From Pseudomonadota bacterium (GTDB lineage Bacteria > Pseudomonadota > Alphaproteobacteria > Sphingomonadales > Sphingomonadaceae), in NCBI GenBank assembly GCA_021849075.1, contig JAJZTH010000015.1, forward strand, positions 1 through 64,000: a stretch of DNA of 64,000 bases, given 5' to 3'. The position numbers and the translations under genes are program-made. Position 1 is the first letter of the stretch, and every line of letters begins with the position of its first letter. The notes beneath the pieces are model-generated. The model searched no databases. It was not told the DNA's origin and saw only the letters and a list, made by a program, of their open reading frames with translations. This document shows, one piece after another, positions 33,960 through 42,725 of this stretch.

Positions 33960-34505
33960 TTATCGCCTCAACCAGACATCCAGCAATTCATAGCCAAGAC
34001 CAAAGGCGAGTTGCAGCCCCGCCTGACCGTCGCTGGACCAGCGCACCTGCGCGTCGCGGCGGGCAAGTCCATCCACATGGACGCAGAGGTCGCGTCCGGG
34101 TGAAAGTCCACGATCATCGGCGATCTTCATGCCGAACAGAGAAATATCGAGCATGCGGGTGGTCCATGTCTGTCCATCCATGTCCATCGCCACCGGGCAG
34201 TCGGTCGCGAAGCGCACCGACTCCGGTCCCTTGAGGCCGCGGCGATGCGGATGGGTGAGCAAGGATAGGGAAATGGCGTGATAAAATTGCAGGACGACGC
34301 GCTCTCCCGCCGCTTCGGTGACGATCGCGTGCAGATCATGGCCATTGCGCAACCCCAGTTGCACATCTTCCCCAATTCTCAGCGAAAGACTGGTCCGTAC
34401 GATCGCCTGCTCGCTGCTCATCGACCTTACCAGGCACAGGCCCTGCCGCCCCGCCGTCGACAGCTTGCCGATCTGCAGCAGAGAAATGAAGTCACGCACG
34501 GTCAT
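33960..34505 (-). CDS. PilZ-like domain protein next to flagellin
   Basis: 181 residues. The N-terminal half resembles the YcgR-N/flagellar brake fold (LLQIGKLSTAGRQGLCLVRS, EDVQLGLRNGHDLHAIVTEA); the C-terminal half carries the PilZ signature D-x-S-x-x-G in LDISLFGMKI and a beta-barrel (VHVDGLARRDAQVRW). The upstream RxxxR motif of canonical c-di-GMP binders is not evident. It is 31 bases downstream of the flagellin gene, same strand, so it may modulate motility or flagellin. c-di-GMP binding is unproved. Confidence 0.7.
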   Translation of the reverse strand: MTVRDFISLLQIGKLSTAGRQGLCLVRSMSSEQAIVRTSLSLRIGEDVQLGLRNGHDLHAIVTEAAGERVVLQFYHAISLSLLTHPHRRGLKGPESVRFATDCPVAMDMDGQTWTTRMLDISLFGMKIADDRGLSPGRDLCVHVDGLARRDAQVRWSSDGQAGLQLAFGLGYELLDVWLRR

Positions 34506-34536
34506 GCCTGTCGCTCCGCCTGATCCGGTCGATCGA

Positions 34537-35625
34537 TCATTCGATCAGCTTGAGAATGTCCTGCTGTCGCGCATTGGCCTGGGCCAGCATCGCCGTGGCG
34601 GCCTGGCTCAATATCTGCTGCTTCGCGAGCGCGGTCGTTTCGGCGGAAAAGTCCGCGTCTTCGATGCGGGACCGCGCATCGGTCAGGTTGACGATGCTGC
34701 TGTCCGCCTGTTCGCTGATCGATTCCAGCCGGCGCTGTGATGCGCCCAACGTGATCCGCACGCCATTGATCTGGTCCAGCGCGGCGTCGATGACCGCCAG
34801 TGAATCGCGCGCCGTCACGCCGATGGAGGCGTAGGATTTATAGTCGGAATCGGTATAGGCGACATGTCCCGGCATATCGCGCCAGACTTCTTGACCATTT
34901 TCGATCTCGATCCGACGGGGTGCGCCGACATTCTGGTCCAGCGTCAGGTCGATATTGCCGATGCCGACAAAGCGGGTGAAACCGGCGACGGTCATGTCGG
35001 TGCCCAGCAGGCTGAAATCGTCGCTGTTGCTGCGCAAGGTAGGAATGTCGATCGCCACGACGTCGCCGGCATTGGCGCCCGCCTGTATCCGCACCTGTGT
35101 CGATCCGGCGCTATGGCCTTCATCATACCAGACGCCGTCGATCCAGACATTGTCCTGAAAATCGGTATCCTTGTTATAGTCGTGCGCCTCGATGCCGTTG
35201 GTCGTGTTGGAAAAGAGCGATCGTCCGTTGAAGGCGGCGTTCTGGAGAATGTCGCCAATATGATCGACCGTCTGCTCGATTTCCGCCTGCATTGCTGCGC
35301 GATCGGACGGGTTGTTGACGCCATTGGCGGCCTGCAGGGCCAATTCGCGCATCCGCTGGAGGCTGTTGGAAATGTCCGCCAGAAAGCTGTCGGCCGTCTG
35401 CACCAGCGATATGCCATCGGCGATGTTGCGCTTGGCCGTCTCCAGACCGCGCAACTGGCTGGTCATGCTGCTGGCGATGGCCAGTCCCGCGGCGTCGTCC
35501 TTTGCGCTATTGATGCGCTTACCGGTAGACAGGCGTTCGGCGGCCTGCGCCTGCGCCTTGCTGGCGGCTTCGGCGGCGCGCTGCGCTCGCAGCGCCGGAC
35601 TGTTGGTGCCGATGACGCTCACCAT
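34537..35625 (-). CDS. fliC: flagellin
   Basis: 362 residues with conserved N- and C-terminal coiled-coil domains: VIGTNSPALRAQRAAEAASK and RLSTGKRINSAKDDAAGLAI at one end; RIEDADFSAETTALAKQQIL and AMLAQANARQQDILKLI at the other. The central variable part is short (about 180 residues). It polymerises as the filament. Two starts are possible: ATG 35625, two bases from AAGGGG, or the GTG directly after it, with better spacing. A 11-bp hairpin lies in its leader. PilZ-like gene follows. Confidence 0.93.
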   Translation of the reverse strand: MVSVIGTNSPALRAQRAAEAASKAQAQAAERLSTGKRINSAKDDAAGLAIASSMTSQLRGLETAKRNIADGISLVQTADSFLADISNSLQRMRELALQAANGVNNPSDRAAMQAEIEQTVDHIGDILQNAAFNGRSLFSNTTNGIEAHDYNKDTDFQDNVWIDGVWYDEGHSAGSTQVRIQAGANAGDVVAIDIPTLRSNSDDFSLLGTDMTVAGFTRFVGIGNIDLTLDQNVGAPRRIEIENGQEVWRDMPGHVAYTDSDYKSYASIGVTARDSLAVIDAALDQINGVRITLGASQRRLESISEQADSSIVNLTDARSRIEDADFSAETTALAKQQILSQAATAMLAQANARQQDILKLIE

Positions 35626-35687
35626 TTCCCCTTTTGTCTGACGATAAACCAGCGTAGACTGCGCCGGCCGCGACCCCGGGTGAAATT

Positions 35688-35718
35688 CCGGGCGACGTGG
35701 GTCGCATACGTCGCCCGG
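35688..35718 (-). promoter_or_regulatory. hairpin in the flagellin leader
   Basis: Perfect 11-base inverted repeat CCGGGCGACGT/ACGTCGCCCGG with a nine-base loop, 63-93 bases upstream of the flagellin start. No T-run follows, so it is more likely an mRNA leader structure or a protein site than a terminator. Confidence 0.5.
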
Positions 35719-35864
35719 CAGCCAAGCGTCCCCTAGGGGGTCGGCTGCGCTGTTGATGGCTTTGCGCAAGTGGATCCGCTATCCGGGCTTTTCCCGGAGA
35801 GGATTGAAAGAGCAGGGATTTTCCCGGCTTGGCAGGGGCGGGCAGTGGGGTATGAAGCACGGAC

Positions 35865-37472
35865 ATGACGATGTCCCGCCTTCCTGCCGCACGACCCGCT
35901 TTCGCGCTGTCGTCGCCCCGTGGAAATTGGCGGCTGATCGCGCTGCTGGCGGCCTATCCTTTCCTTTTCAAACTGGCGCATTTCATGGCCAGTCCCTGGG
36001 GTGGGTCGCATTTCTTCAGCCTCTGGTATCCGGCGGCCGGGGTGCGGCTGGCGCTGCTGTGGCATGTGGGCGCGCGCTGGACACCGCTGGTGGTGGCGGA
36101 AGAATGTCTGATTCAGCTGCTGTCGGGCGTGATCGACAGCGCCAGCCCCGAACTATTCAATCATATCTGGGGGGTGGCGCGGGCGCCGCTGGCCTATGGC
36201 GTCATGATCGGCGCGGTGCGTTGGGTGGAGCGGCGAAGCCGGTCTGAACTGGCGCTGCCACCCATGCCCTTTGGCCTTGCCGCGATTTTGTCGCCAACCC
36301 TTGCCGCTTTCCTTGCCGGCTTGTGGGAATGGCTGTGGCCCAGCGTGACGCCGGACCTGTCGACTCAGCCCTTCGCCACGACCATAGCCGCCTTTCTGGT
36401 GGGCGATTTGTTGGGCGTCCTGCTGGTTGCACCGGCTTTGCTGTGGTTGCTGGGGCGTGTCGGGGACCGCGAAGCGGTGGCATTGCCATCAGGCGCACGC
36501 TGCGCCGAAGGCGCGATCATTCTGGGCCTGGGCTGGGTGCTGGCGGCTGCGCTGGCAAAGGTCGAACCTGATATATCGATGACGCCGGTCCTGCTGTGTG
36601 CCACCTGGGTCGGCCTGCGTTGCGGGCGAAGCGGGGCATGGGTGGCGATCATCCTGTCGGCGGCGATCATCCTGCCATGGTCGGCATCGCTCCTGTCGAC
36701 GCCGACCCGCTTTGCCCTGCATATGGGCCTCGCCGCCGTGGCGATGTCCGCCTATCTCGCCGCCAGTTTTGCCGAGGCGCAGGTCCGCGCCCGTCAGGAC
36801 ATCGCCCGGCGCGACCGTATCCTGTTTCAGGCGGAAAGGCTCAAGACGCTGCGCGCCATGTCCGTCGCCATCATCCATGAAATCAGTCAGCCCTTGTCCA
36901 CACTGGCGATCGAGACGCGCCATATGGCGGTGCTCAGCCGGGATGAGGCGCCAGATCTCGCCGAAATGCGGCAGAGTGCTGATCTGATCGAACGCAAGGC
37001 GACCTTGCTGGCCGACATGGTCCGCCGGCTGCGGCGCTTTGGCGGTCGCGCTGTCGATGAGCCATCGGCCATCCCGCTCGACCGATTGGTGCAGGATTGT
37101 CTGGGCATCGCCGCAGCCGAAGCGCGCCGCCACAATTGCCGGCTGCGCTTCGACGATACAGCTCCATCGCCACTGGTTCAGGGGCATGAGATTGAATTGA
37201 CGCAGGTGCTGCTCAACCTGATCCGCAACGCCATGACGGCTGCGCCGGGGGCGGACATCGTCATCGGCATTCATATGTCCGGGAACGACGCCGTGGTGCA
37301 TATCGCCAACCCGTTGCGTGATGCGGTGCCCGATCATGGCGGAATGGGGGTGGGGCTGTTGGTGGCGCGCGCGATTGTGGAGGCGCATGGCGGGCGTCTG
37401 GAGCGGGTCATTCTCGACGGCGGCGTCCAGCATAGCGTGCGCCTGCCGGTGGCGGAGGCGGCTCATGGCTGA
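35865..37472 (+). CDS. MASE1-type membrane histidine kinase
   Basis: 535 residues. The N-terminal 280 residues form about eight membrane helices with MASE1 features (FFSLWYPAAGVRLALLW, FLVGDLLGVLLVAPALLWLL). The kinase core has the H-box VAIIHEISQPLSTLAIETRH, N-box LLNLIRNAM and G2-box GGMGVGLLVARAIVEAHGG, of the DctB/FixL type. The N-box Asn is kept; the D-box is weak (HIANPLRD). It overlaps the response regulator by eight bases and diverges from flagellin. A link to motility is suggested only by position. Confidence 0.88.
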   Translation: MTMSRLPAARPAFALSSPRGNWRLIALLAAYPFLFKLAHFMASPWGGSHFFSLWYPAAGVRLALLWHVGARWTPLVVAEECLIQLLSGVIDSASPELFNHIWGVARAPLAYGVMIGAVRWVERRSRSELALPPMPFGLAAILSPTLAAFLAGLWEWLWPSVTPDLSTQPFATTIAAFLVGDLLGVLLVAPALLWLLGRVGDREAVALPSGARCAEGAIILGLGWVLAAALAKVEPDISMTPVLLCATWVGLRCGRSGAWVAIILSAAIILPWSASLLSTPTRFALHMGLAAVAMSAYLAASFAEAQVRARQDIARRDRILFQAERLKTLRAMSVAIIHEISQPLSTLAIETRHMAVLSRDEAPDLAEMRQSADLIERKATLLADMVRRLRRFGGRAVDEPSAIPLDRLVQDCLGIAAAEARRHNCRLRFDDTAPSPLVQGHEIELTQVLLNLIRNAMTAAPGADIVIGIHMSGNDAVVHIANPLRDAVPDHGGMGVGLLVARAIVEAHGGRLERVILDGGVQHSVRLPVAEAAHG

Positions 37473-38064
37473 ATTGCCGGACAGGGCGATCGTGCATGTG
37501 GTGGACGACGATGTTGACCTGGGCCAGAGCGTCGCCCGGCTTCTGGGGCGGCATGGCCATGCCACCCGCGCCTTTTCGACGCCGGAGGCGATGTTGCAGG
37601 CGCAGCCGCAACAGGCGGCCCATTGTCTCGTCACCGATGTCATGATGGGCGACACGGACGGCTTCTCGCTCGCCGAACAAATCCGCCAGCGCGATCCCGG
37701 CGTCGCGATCATCTTCATGACGGCATGGCCCACGACCGCCAACGCCGTGGATGCGATTCGCCGCTATGGCGGCCTCGACTATCTGGAAAAGCCGTTGGAT
37801 GAGGATCGGTTGATCGATGCTGTCGCCGAAGGCGTCGCCTGGAGCCGCCGTCGCCGTGCGGCGCTGGCGCGCATCGATGCGCTGACCCCGCGCGAACGGG
37901 ATGTGCTGGACCGGCTGGCGCAGGGTATGAGCAACAAGATGGTCGCGGCGGAGCTGGGGCTTAGCCCCAAGACGATAGAGGATCACCGCGCCGCCATCGT
38001 CGCGAAGACGGGGGCGAGCGGATCGGCCGGGCTGATCGCGCTGATGCGCGATATGCGTGACTGA
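37465..38064 (+). CDS. FixJ-family (NarL/LuxR-type) response regulator
   Basis: 199 residues: a receiver domain (VVDDDVDLG, phosphoacceptor Asp in LVTDVMMGD at about residue 58, Lys in YLEKPLD) and a LuxR-type helix-turn-helix (LTPRERDVLDRLAQG, NKMVAAELGLSPKTIEDHRA). The ATG lies eight bases inside the kinase gene, so the pair is translationally coupled and the kinase is its partner. Regulated genes are unknown. Confidence 0.92.
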   Translation: MAELPDRAIVHVVDDDVDLGQSVARLLGRHGHATRAFSTPEAMLQAQPQQAAHCLVTDVMMGDTDGFSLAEQIRQRDPGVAIIFMTAWPTTANAVDAIRRYGGLDYLEKPLDEDRLIDAVAEGVAWSRRRRAALARIDALTPRERDVLDRLAQGMSNKMVAAELGLSPKTIEDHRAAIVAKTGASGSAGLIALMRDMRD

Positions 38065-38155
38065 AAAGCGGGGGTAGGGCGGCTTCCCAAGTGCTTGTGG
38101 AAAAGGCGAAACATCGCCCTTACTCCCGCCCGCCATTTCCTCTATCACCCTATCT

Positions 38156-39103
38156 ATGAACAGCCCGCCCCTGCGCCAGTTGGATGTTTTCGCGCAGATG
38201 GTGGCGGCCGGCGATGTGGCGCGCTGCGCCCGCGATCTGGGCGTTTCCGTTGAAGAGGTGCTGCGCGACATCGCATCGCTGGAAATGCGCCTGGGCTATC
38301 GGTTGTTCGACGATCTGGATGGGCCTGCGCGGCTCACCCCGGCCGGGCGCAAGACGGCGCAGGCGATGACCCTGCTGACGCAGGATGCGTCGGAACCGGA
38401 AGTCGCTGCACAGCCCGAACCATTGCTGCAAAGTCCGACTGCGCCCGCTGTTCCGGCCGACCTCGTGCGCCAGGTTGCGGACCCCGCGCGGCAGACCATC
38501 GTCCTTGCGGCACCTGCGCCGATCTTCGGCCAGTTGCAGGATGCGCTCGCAGCGTTCGAGGCGGCGAATGAGGATATCGCCATCGCGCTCGATCTGCATG
38601 TCCATAGCGCGCAGCAGGCGATGGCCGCACTGGCCAGCGGTCGGGCGGACATCGCCTATTTCTATGCGCTCGAAGAACCGGCGGGCTTCGCGTCGCGCTA
38701 TGGCTGGTCGGAACCGCTCAATCTCTACGCGGGCGCTGGTCACGCTCTGGCGCGTGCCGACAGCGTCAGCCGCGAAGATTTGGCGATGACCTCCATGCTG
38801 ACGATGGAGCCGCATGGCGGAATGCGGGAAGTCATCGACGCTGCGCTGGCGAAGGGGCGGGTGCGTGCGCTGCCGGCTTTGCTGGAGAGCGACAATATGT
38901 TCGAGATCATCGCCGCCCTGCGCGACGGGGCGGGCTATTTCGCGGCCTTTGGCACGCTGGCGCGAGATCTGGGACGGATCGGCGGCATCGGACGACTGGC
39001 GCTCGACATGCCCCTGCCCGCGATCGAGGTGCGACAGGCGGTTGCCCCGCGCGCTGCGGAAAAGCCGGCGGTCGAGGCGCTGGCGGAGTTCCTGTTCCTC
39101 TAA
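38156..39103 (+). CDS. LysR-family transcriptional regulator (divergent type)
   Basis: 315 residues: an N-terminal winged helix (RQLDVFAQMVAAGDVARCAR, SLEMRLGYRLFDDLDGPARLTPAG) that follows the LysR plan with several substitutions, a long Glu/Pro/Ala linker, and a substrate-binding domain from about 110 (ALASGRADIAYFYALEEP, LLESDNMFEIIAAL). The gene lies 114 bases upstream of the ZnuD-like receptor on the same strand. No target can be assigned. Confidence 0.8.
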   Translation: MNSPPLRQLDVFAQMVAAGDVARCARDLGVSVEEVLRDIASLEMRLGYRLFDDLDGPARLTPAGRKTAQAMTLLTQDASEPEVAAQPEPLLQSPTAPAVPADLVRQVADPARQTIVLAAPAPIFGQLQDALAAFEAANEDIAIALDLHVHSAQQAMAALASGRADIAYFYALEEPAGFASRYGWSEPLNLYAGAGHALARADSVSREDLAMTSMLTMEPHGGMREVIDAALAKGRVRALPALLESDNMFEIIAALRDGAGYFAAFGTLARDLGRIGGIGRLALDMPLPAIEVRQAVAPRAAEKPAVEALAEFLFL

Positions 39104-39162
39104 ACATGACGGATATTTAATGCCGCACCGCAGCGGAAATGGGATAAGCTGATCTTGATATG

Positions 39163-39171
39163 ATGTAACAT
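39163..39171. promoter_or_regulatory. small palindrome upstream of the ZnuD-like receptor (candidate Zur-type site)
   Basis: ATGTAACAT (39163-39171) is a dyad within an AT-rich stretch, 47 bases upstream of the receptor start. Zur boxes in proteobacteria are AT-rich dyads with ATGT/ACAT-like halves, so zinc repression is plausible, but the match is short. Confidence 0.3.
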
Positions 39172-39217
39172 ACTAGATACAGGGTCTCATCAGACAAGAA
39201 CCAAAGGGTTGATTTCC

Positions 39218-41377
39218 ATGCCTCGCTCTATGCTGCTGCGCGCCGGTTGCGCCTTGCCCGCGCTGTGCCTTGCCTTTCCCGCCTTCGCCGATGATGCCGC
39301 GCCTGATGCGGTCGACACCCAATATCATGACCAGCGCGCAGACATTGTCGTCACCGCGCTGATTCCGCGTAAGCAGGGCGACATATTGTCGGGCACCTCG
39401 GTCCTGACCGGCGAGCAGCTGACCCGCGACCTGCGACCCAGCATCGGCGAAACGCTGGCGCGGCAGCCGGGCGTGTCGGCCACTTCCTTTGGTCCCAATG
39501 CCTCGCGTCCCATTCTGCGCGGCTTTCAGGGCGAGCGCGTGCGCATCCTGACCGATGGCATCGGAAGTTTCGACGTATCCAACACCTCGGTCGATCATGC
39601 CGTCGCGATCAATCCGCTGACCGCCGACCGGATCGAGATTTTGCGCGGTCCAACCGCCCTGCTTTACGGTTCCTCCGCGATCGGCGGCGTGGTCAATGTG
39701 ATCGACAGCCGCATCCCCCGCCGCGTGCCTGATGAACCGGTGCATGTCGAAGGCATCGCTACCTATGGCAGCGCCGCGAATGAACGCACGGTCAGCGGTG
39801 AGGTGGAGGCGCCTCTGACCCAGAATCTCGTCGTCCATCTCGACGGCAGCTGGACCAACACTGACGATCTGCGCACCGGCGGCTACATATTGTCCAAACC
39901 GATGCGGGCGCTCGCCGCCCAGTCGGACGATCCGGAAATTCGCGAAGATGGCCAGTGGAAGGGCAAGCTGCCCAATACGGCCGCTGAAACCTGGGAAGTG
40001 GCCGGCGGCTTTGCCTATGTCGGGGACGGCGGCAATCTGGGCGTGTCGGTGGCCCACAGCGAGAATCGCTATGGCGTGCCTTCGCGCATCGATGTGGCGG
40101 AGGATCATGATCATGAGGGCGAAGATCATGGCCATGACGAGGAGCCGGGCCACACCCATGAGGATGTGACCCTGTCGATGAAGCAGACCCGCGTCGACCT
40201 GCGCGGTGAAGTGGCGACCGGCGGCGGTTTTCTGGACAGCATCCGCCTGCGCGCAGGCTTTGCCGATTATCAGCATCAGGAAATCGAACCGACGGGTGAA
40301 GTCGGCACGACCTTCAAGAACCAGTCGATGGAAAGCCGGCTGGAATTCATTCAGGCGCGTCAGGGCGGCTGGGATGGCGCGTTCGGCGCGCAATTCTTCA
40401 CCCGCCGGTTCGAAGCGATCGGCGAAGAAAAATTCCTGCCGCGGAATGAAACCAACCAGTTGGGCGTCTTCACCCTTCAGTCGCTCGATCTGGGCAGCAC
40501 CCGGATCGAGGCGGGCGGTCGGTTCGAACATAGCGACCTGACCTCCAATCCTGATGCCGACCTGTTCGTGGGCGGCTATCAGCGCAGTTTCAACGCCCTG
40601 TCCGGTTCGATTGGCATCAGTCAGGAAATCCTGCCCGGCTGGCGCGCAGGCATCAATGCCTCGCGCAGCGAACGTGCGCCTTCGGCTGAAGAATTGTTCG
40701 CCCGTGGCAATCATGCCGGCACGCAAGCCTTCGAGCTGGGCGATGCCAGCTTTGGCAAGGAAAAGAGTTGGGGCATCGAAGGCACGCTGCGTGGCAAGGG
40801 CGAAGGCTATAGCGTCAGCCTCGCCGCCTATCATAACTGGTTCAGCGGCTATATTTACGACACGATCGTCGCCGATAGCGTGTGTCAGGCGGCCAATGGC
40901 GGGGCGGAACTGGAATTCCCCTGCTATGCCTATAATCAGGCCGATGCCCGCTATTATGGTTTCGAAGCCGAAGGGTCGGTGAAGCTGGCGCAACTGGGCG
41001 GCTATGCAATCAATCTGGATGGTGTTGCCGATTATGTCCGCGCTACCATCAAGGGCAGTGGCCCCGCGCCGCGCATTCCTCCGCTGCGCCTGTTGGGCGG
41101 GGTCGAGGCGCAGGGCGACCGCATCAGCGCCCGTGCCGAGGTCGAGCATGTGTTTGAACAAAACCGCATCGCCGAAACCGAAACGCCAACTGACGGCTTC
41201 ACGCTGGTCAATGCGTCGCTGTCGTTCAAGCCGTTCAAGGGCAATGACCGCACTACGCTGATGTTGTCGGCCAACAATATCTTCGATGTGGAGGCGCGCC
41301 GCCATGCCAGCGTGCTCAAGGATTTTGCACCGCTTGCCGGCCGCGACATCCGCGTGACGGCGCGTTTCTCGCTGTAA
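39218..41377 (+). CDS. TonB-dependent outer-membrane receptor, ZnuD-like (zinc)
   Basis: 719 residues: a signal peptide (about 1-24), a TonB-box-like segment (ADIVVTALI), a plug domain (about 45-170; LRPSIGETLARQPGVSATSF, RIEILRGPTALLYGSSAIGG) and a 22-strand barrel ending in VTARFSL with terminal Leu after Phe-Ser. An external loop near residues 290-320 is packed with His, Asp and Glu (DHDHEGEDHGHDE then GHTHED), as in ZnuD. It imports zinc or a similar metal using TonB energy. ATG 39218 is preferred over TTG 39209. Confidence 0.9.
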   Translation: MPRSMLLRAGCALPALCLAFPAFADDAAPDAVDTQYHDQRADIVVTALIPRKQGDILSGTSVLTGEQLTRDLRPSIGETLARQPGVSATSFGPNASRPILRGFQGERVRILTDGIGSFDVSNTSVDHAVAINPLTADRIEILRGPTALLYGSSAIGGVVNVIDSRIPRRVPDEPVHVEGIATYGSAANERTVSGEVEAPLTQNLVVHLDGSWTNTDDLRTGGYILSKPMRALAAQSDDPEIREDGQWKGKLPNTAAETWEVAGGFAYVGDGGNLGVSVAHSENRYGVPSRIDVAEDHDHEGEDHGHDEEPGHTHEDVTLSMKQTRVDLRGEVATGGGFLDSIRLRAGFADYQHQEIEPTGEVGTTFKNQSMESRLEFIQARQGGWDGAFGAQFFTRRFEAIGEEKFLPRNETNQLGVFTLQSLDLGSTRIEAGGRFEHSDLTSNPDADLFVGGYQRSFNALSGSIGISQEILPGWRAGINASRSERAPSAEELFARGNHAGTQAFELGDASFGKEKSWGIEGTLRGKGEGYSVSLAAYHNWFSGYIYDTIVADSVCQAANGGAELEFPCYAYNQADARYYGFEAEGSVKLAQLGGYAINLDGVADYVRATIKGSGPAPRIPPLRLLGGVEAQGDRISARAEVEHVFEQNRIAETETPTDGFTLVNASLSFKPFKGNDRTTLMLSANNIFDVEARRHASVLKDFAPLAGRDIRVTARFSL

Positions 41378-41390
41378 GACTATATGTCGT

Positions 41391-41426
41391 CCTGCGCCGA
41401 TGGGACTCGGGTTCCATCGGCGCAGG
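41391..41426 (+). terminator. hairpin downstream of the ZnuD-like gene
   Basis: A 13-base perfect stem CCTGCGCCGATGG/CCATCGGCGCAGG with a ten-base loop, 14 bases past the stop. No T-run follows, so it may be an RNA stabiliser rather than an intrinsic terminator. Confidence 0.45.
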
Positions 41427-41471
41427 GCACAGGAATCTTGCGCATTGTGACAATTTCGTTACAAGCGCTCC

Positions 41472-42587
41472 ATGCGCCAGATCGCCGCCTTGCCCTATTC
41501 CACCGCCGCCGACGGATCGATGCAGATATTGCTCATCACGTCGCGCGACACGCGGCGCTGGGTGATTCCCAAGGGCAACCGGATCAAGGGGCTGGCCGGC
41601 CATCGCGCCGCCGAACTTGAAGCCTATGAAGAAGCGGGCATCCACGGCATCGCCTGTCCCGCGCCGCTTGGCCGCTATGTCTACGACAAGCGCAAGCGCA
41701 AGGGCGGGTCGCGCGAAGCGACTGTCGAGGTTTTTCCGCTTGCGGTCACGGGCCACCTGACGCAATGGCCCGAACAGGGCCAGAGGGAGTTGCGCTGGTT
41801 TCCGGTCGCCGAAGCCGCAGGCGCGGTCGACGAACCCGATTTGAAGTCGATCATCGCGGCCTTCCGCGAACCGCCCGCCGATCCGGGCTGGTTCATCCGG
41901 TTGCTGCTGGCGATCCGCGAGAAACAAAGTGAAAGGACTGGAATGCTGCGCTGGTTTCATGCGCTGATGCCCAAGCAGGGGCGCTTCTTCGAACAGTTCG
42001 AGGATCATGCCGCCACGCTTGTCGCGGGCGCCGACGCGCTGGCCCGGCTGCTCAAGGGCGGGCCGGACATGGCCGAGCATATCAAGACCATTTCCGATCA
42101 GGAGCATGAGGCGGACGACATCATCCGCGACGTGCTTCAGGATGTGCGTCGCATTTTCGTGACGCCGTTCGATCGCAGCGCCATCACCGGCCTGATCGGT
42201 GTGATGGATGACGCGATCGACCAGATGAACCAGACCGCCAAGGCGATCGCCCTGTTCGATGTGAGGGAATTTCCCTCGCAGATGCAGGATATGAGCGCCC
42301 TGATCGTCGAATGCGCCCGCATCACGGCGGAAGCGACGCCGCTGCTGCGTTCGCTCAACCTCAACGCCACCCGCCTGCACGACCTGACCGAACGGCTGGT
42401 CAAGCTGGAGGGGCATGCCGATATCCTGCACGAAGCCGGCCTCAAGGCGCTGTATGAACAGGCGCGCGCCGGCAATCCGATGGACTTCATCGTCGGCAAC
42501 GAGATTTACAGCCATCTGGAAAAGGTGACGGACCGGTTCGAGGACGTCGCCAACGAGATTTCCGGCCTGGTCATTGACCACGCCTAA
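41472..42587 (+). CDS. NUDIX hydrolase fused in frame to DUF47/PhoU-like phosphate accessory protein
   Basis: One uninterrupted 371-codon frame. Residues 1-150 are a NUDIX domain of the diphosphoinositol/diadenosine type (WVIPKGNRIKGLAG, EAYEEAGI, RKRKGGSREATVEVFPL); the Nudix box keeps the two catalytic Glu but has lost the usual Arg before them. Residues 158-371 are a complete DUF47/TIGR00153 PhoU-like domain (MLRWFHALMPKQGRFFEQFE, SDQEHEADDIIRDVL, YSHLEKVTDRFEDVANEISG), which accompanies Pit permeases. ATG 41943 at the junction has its own ribosome site (AAAGG, seven bases), so the second domain may also be made alone. The pit gene follows. Confidence 0.85.
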   Translation: MRQIAALPYSTAADGSMQILLITSRDTRRWVIPKGNRIKGLAGHRAAELEAYEEAGIHGIACPAPLGRYVYDKRKRKGGSREATVEVFPLAVTGHLTQWPEQGQRELRWFPVAEAAGAVDEPDLKSIIAAFREPPADPGWFIRLLLAIREKQSERTGMLRWFHALMPKQGRFFEQFEDHAATLVAGADALARLLKGGPDMAEHIKTISDQEHEADDIIRDVLQDVRRIFVTPFDRSAITGLIGVMDDAIDQMNQTAKAIALFDVREFPSQMQDMSALIVECARITAEATPLLRSLNLNATRLHDLTERLVKLEGHADILHEAGLKALYEQARAGNPMDFIVGNEIYSHLEKVTDRFEDVANEISGLVIDHA

Positions 42588-42608
42588 TCGGTCGACACGC
42601 TACACACC

Positions 42609-42682
42609 CCGTTCGCTTCGAGCATAGTCAAGAAGCGGACAGCGCGCGCATCTTGTTTCTCGATTGCGCTCGAAACGAACGG
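42609..42682. repeat. dispersed inverted repeat, copy 1
   Basis: A 30-base arm (42609-42638, beginning CCGTTCGCTTCGAGCATAGT) is repeated in inverted form at 42655-42682 with a few changes. A second copy of the arm lies at 45527-45556 with 28 of 30 bases identical. It is a short interspersed repeat between DUF47 and pit, and could affect co-transcription. Confidence 0.75.
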
Positions 42683-42725
42683 ATTTAGGATGTTACGATC
42701 CATGCAGGACAGGCTGTAACTCGCC

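Noticed and set aside
39173-41305. 710-residue antisense frame
   Set aside because: Shadow of the ZnuD-like receptor; GC-rich third positions keep the opposite strand open.
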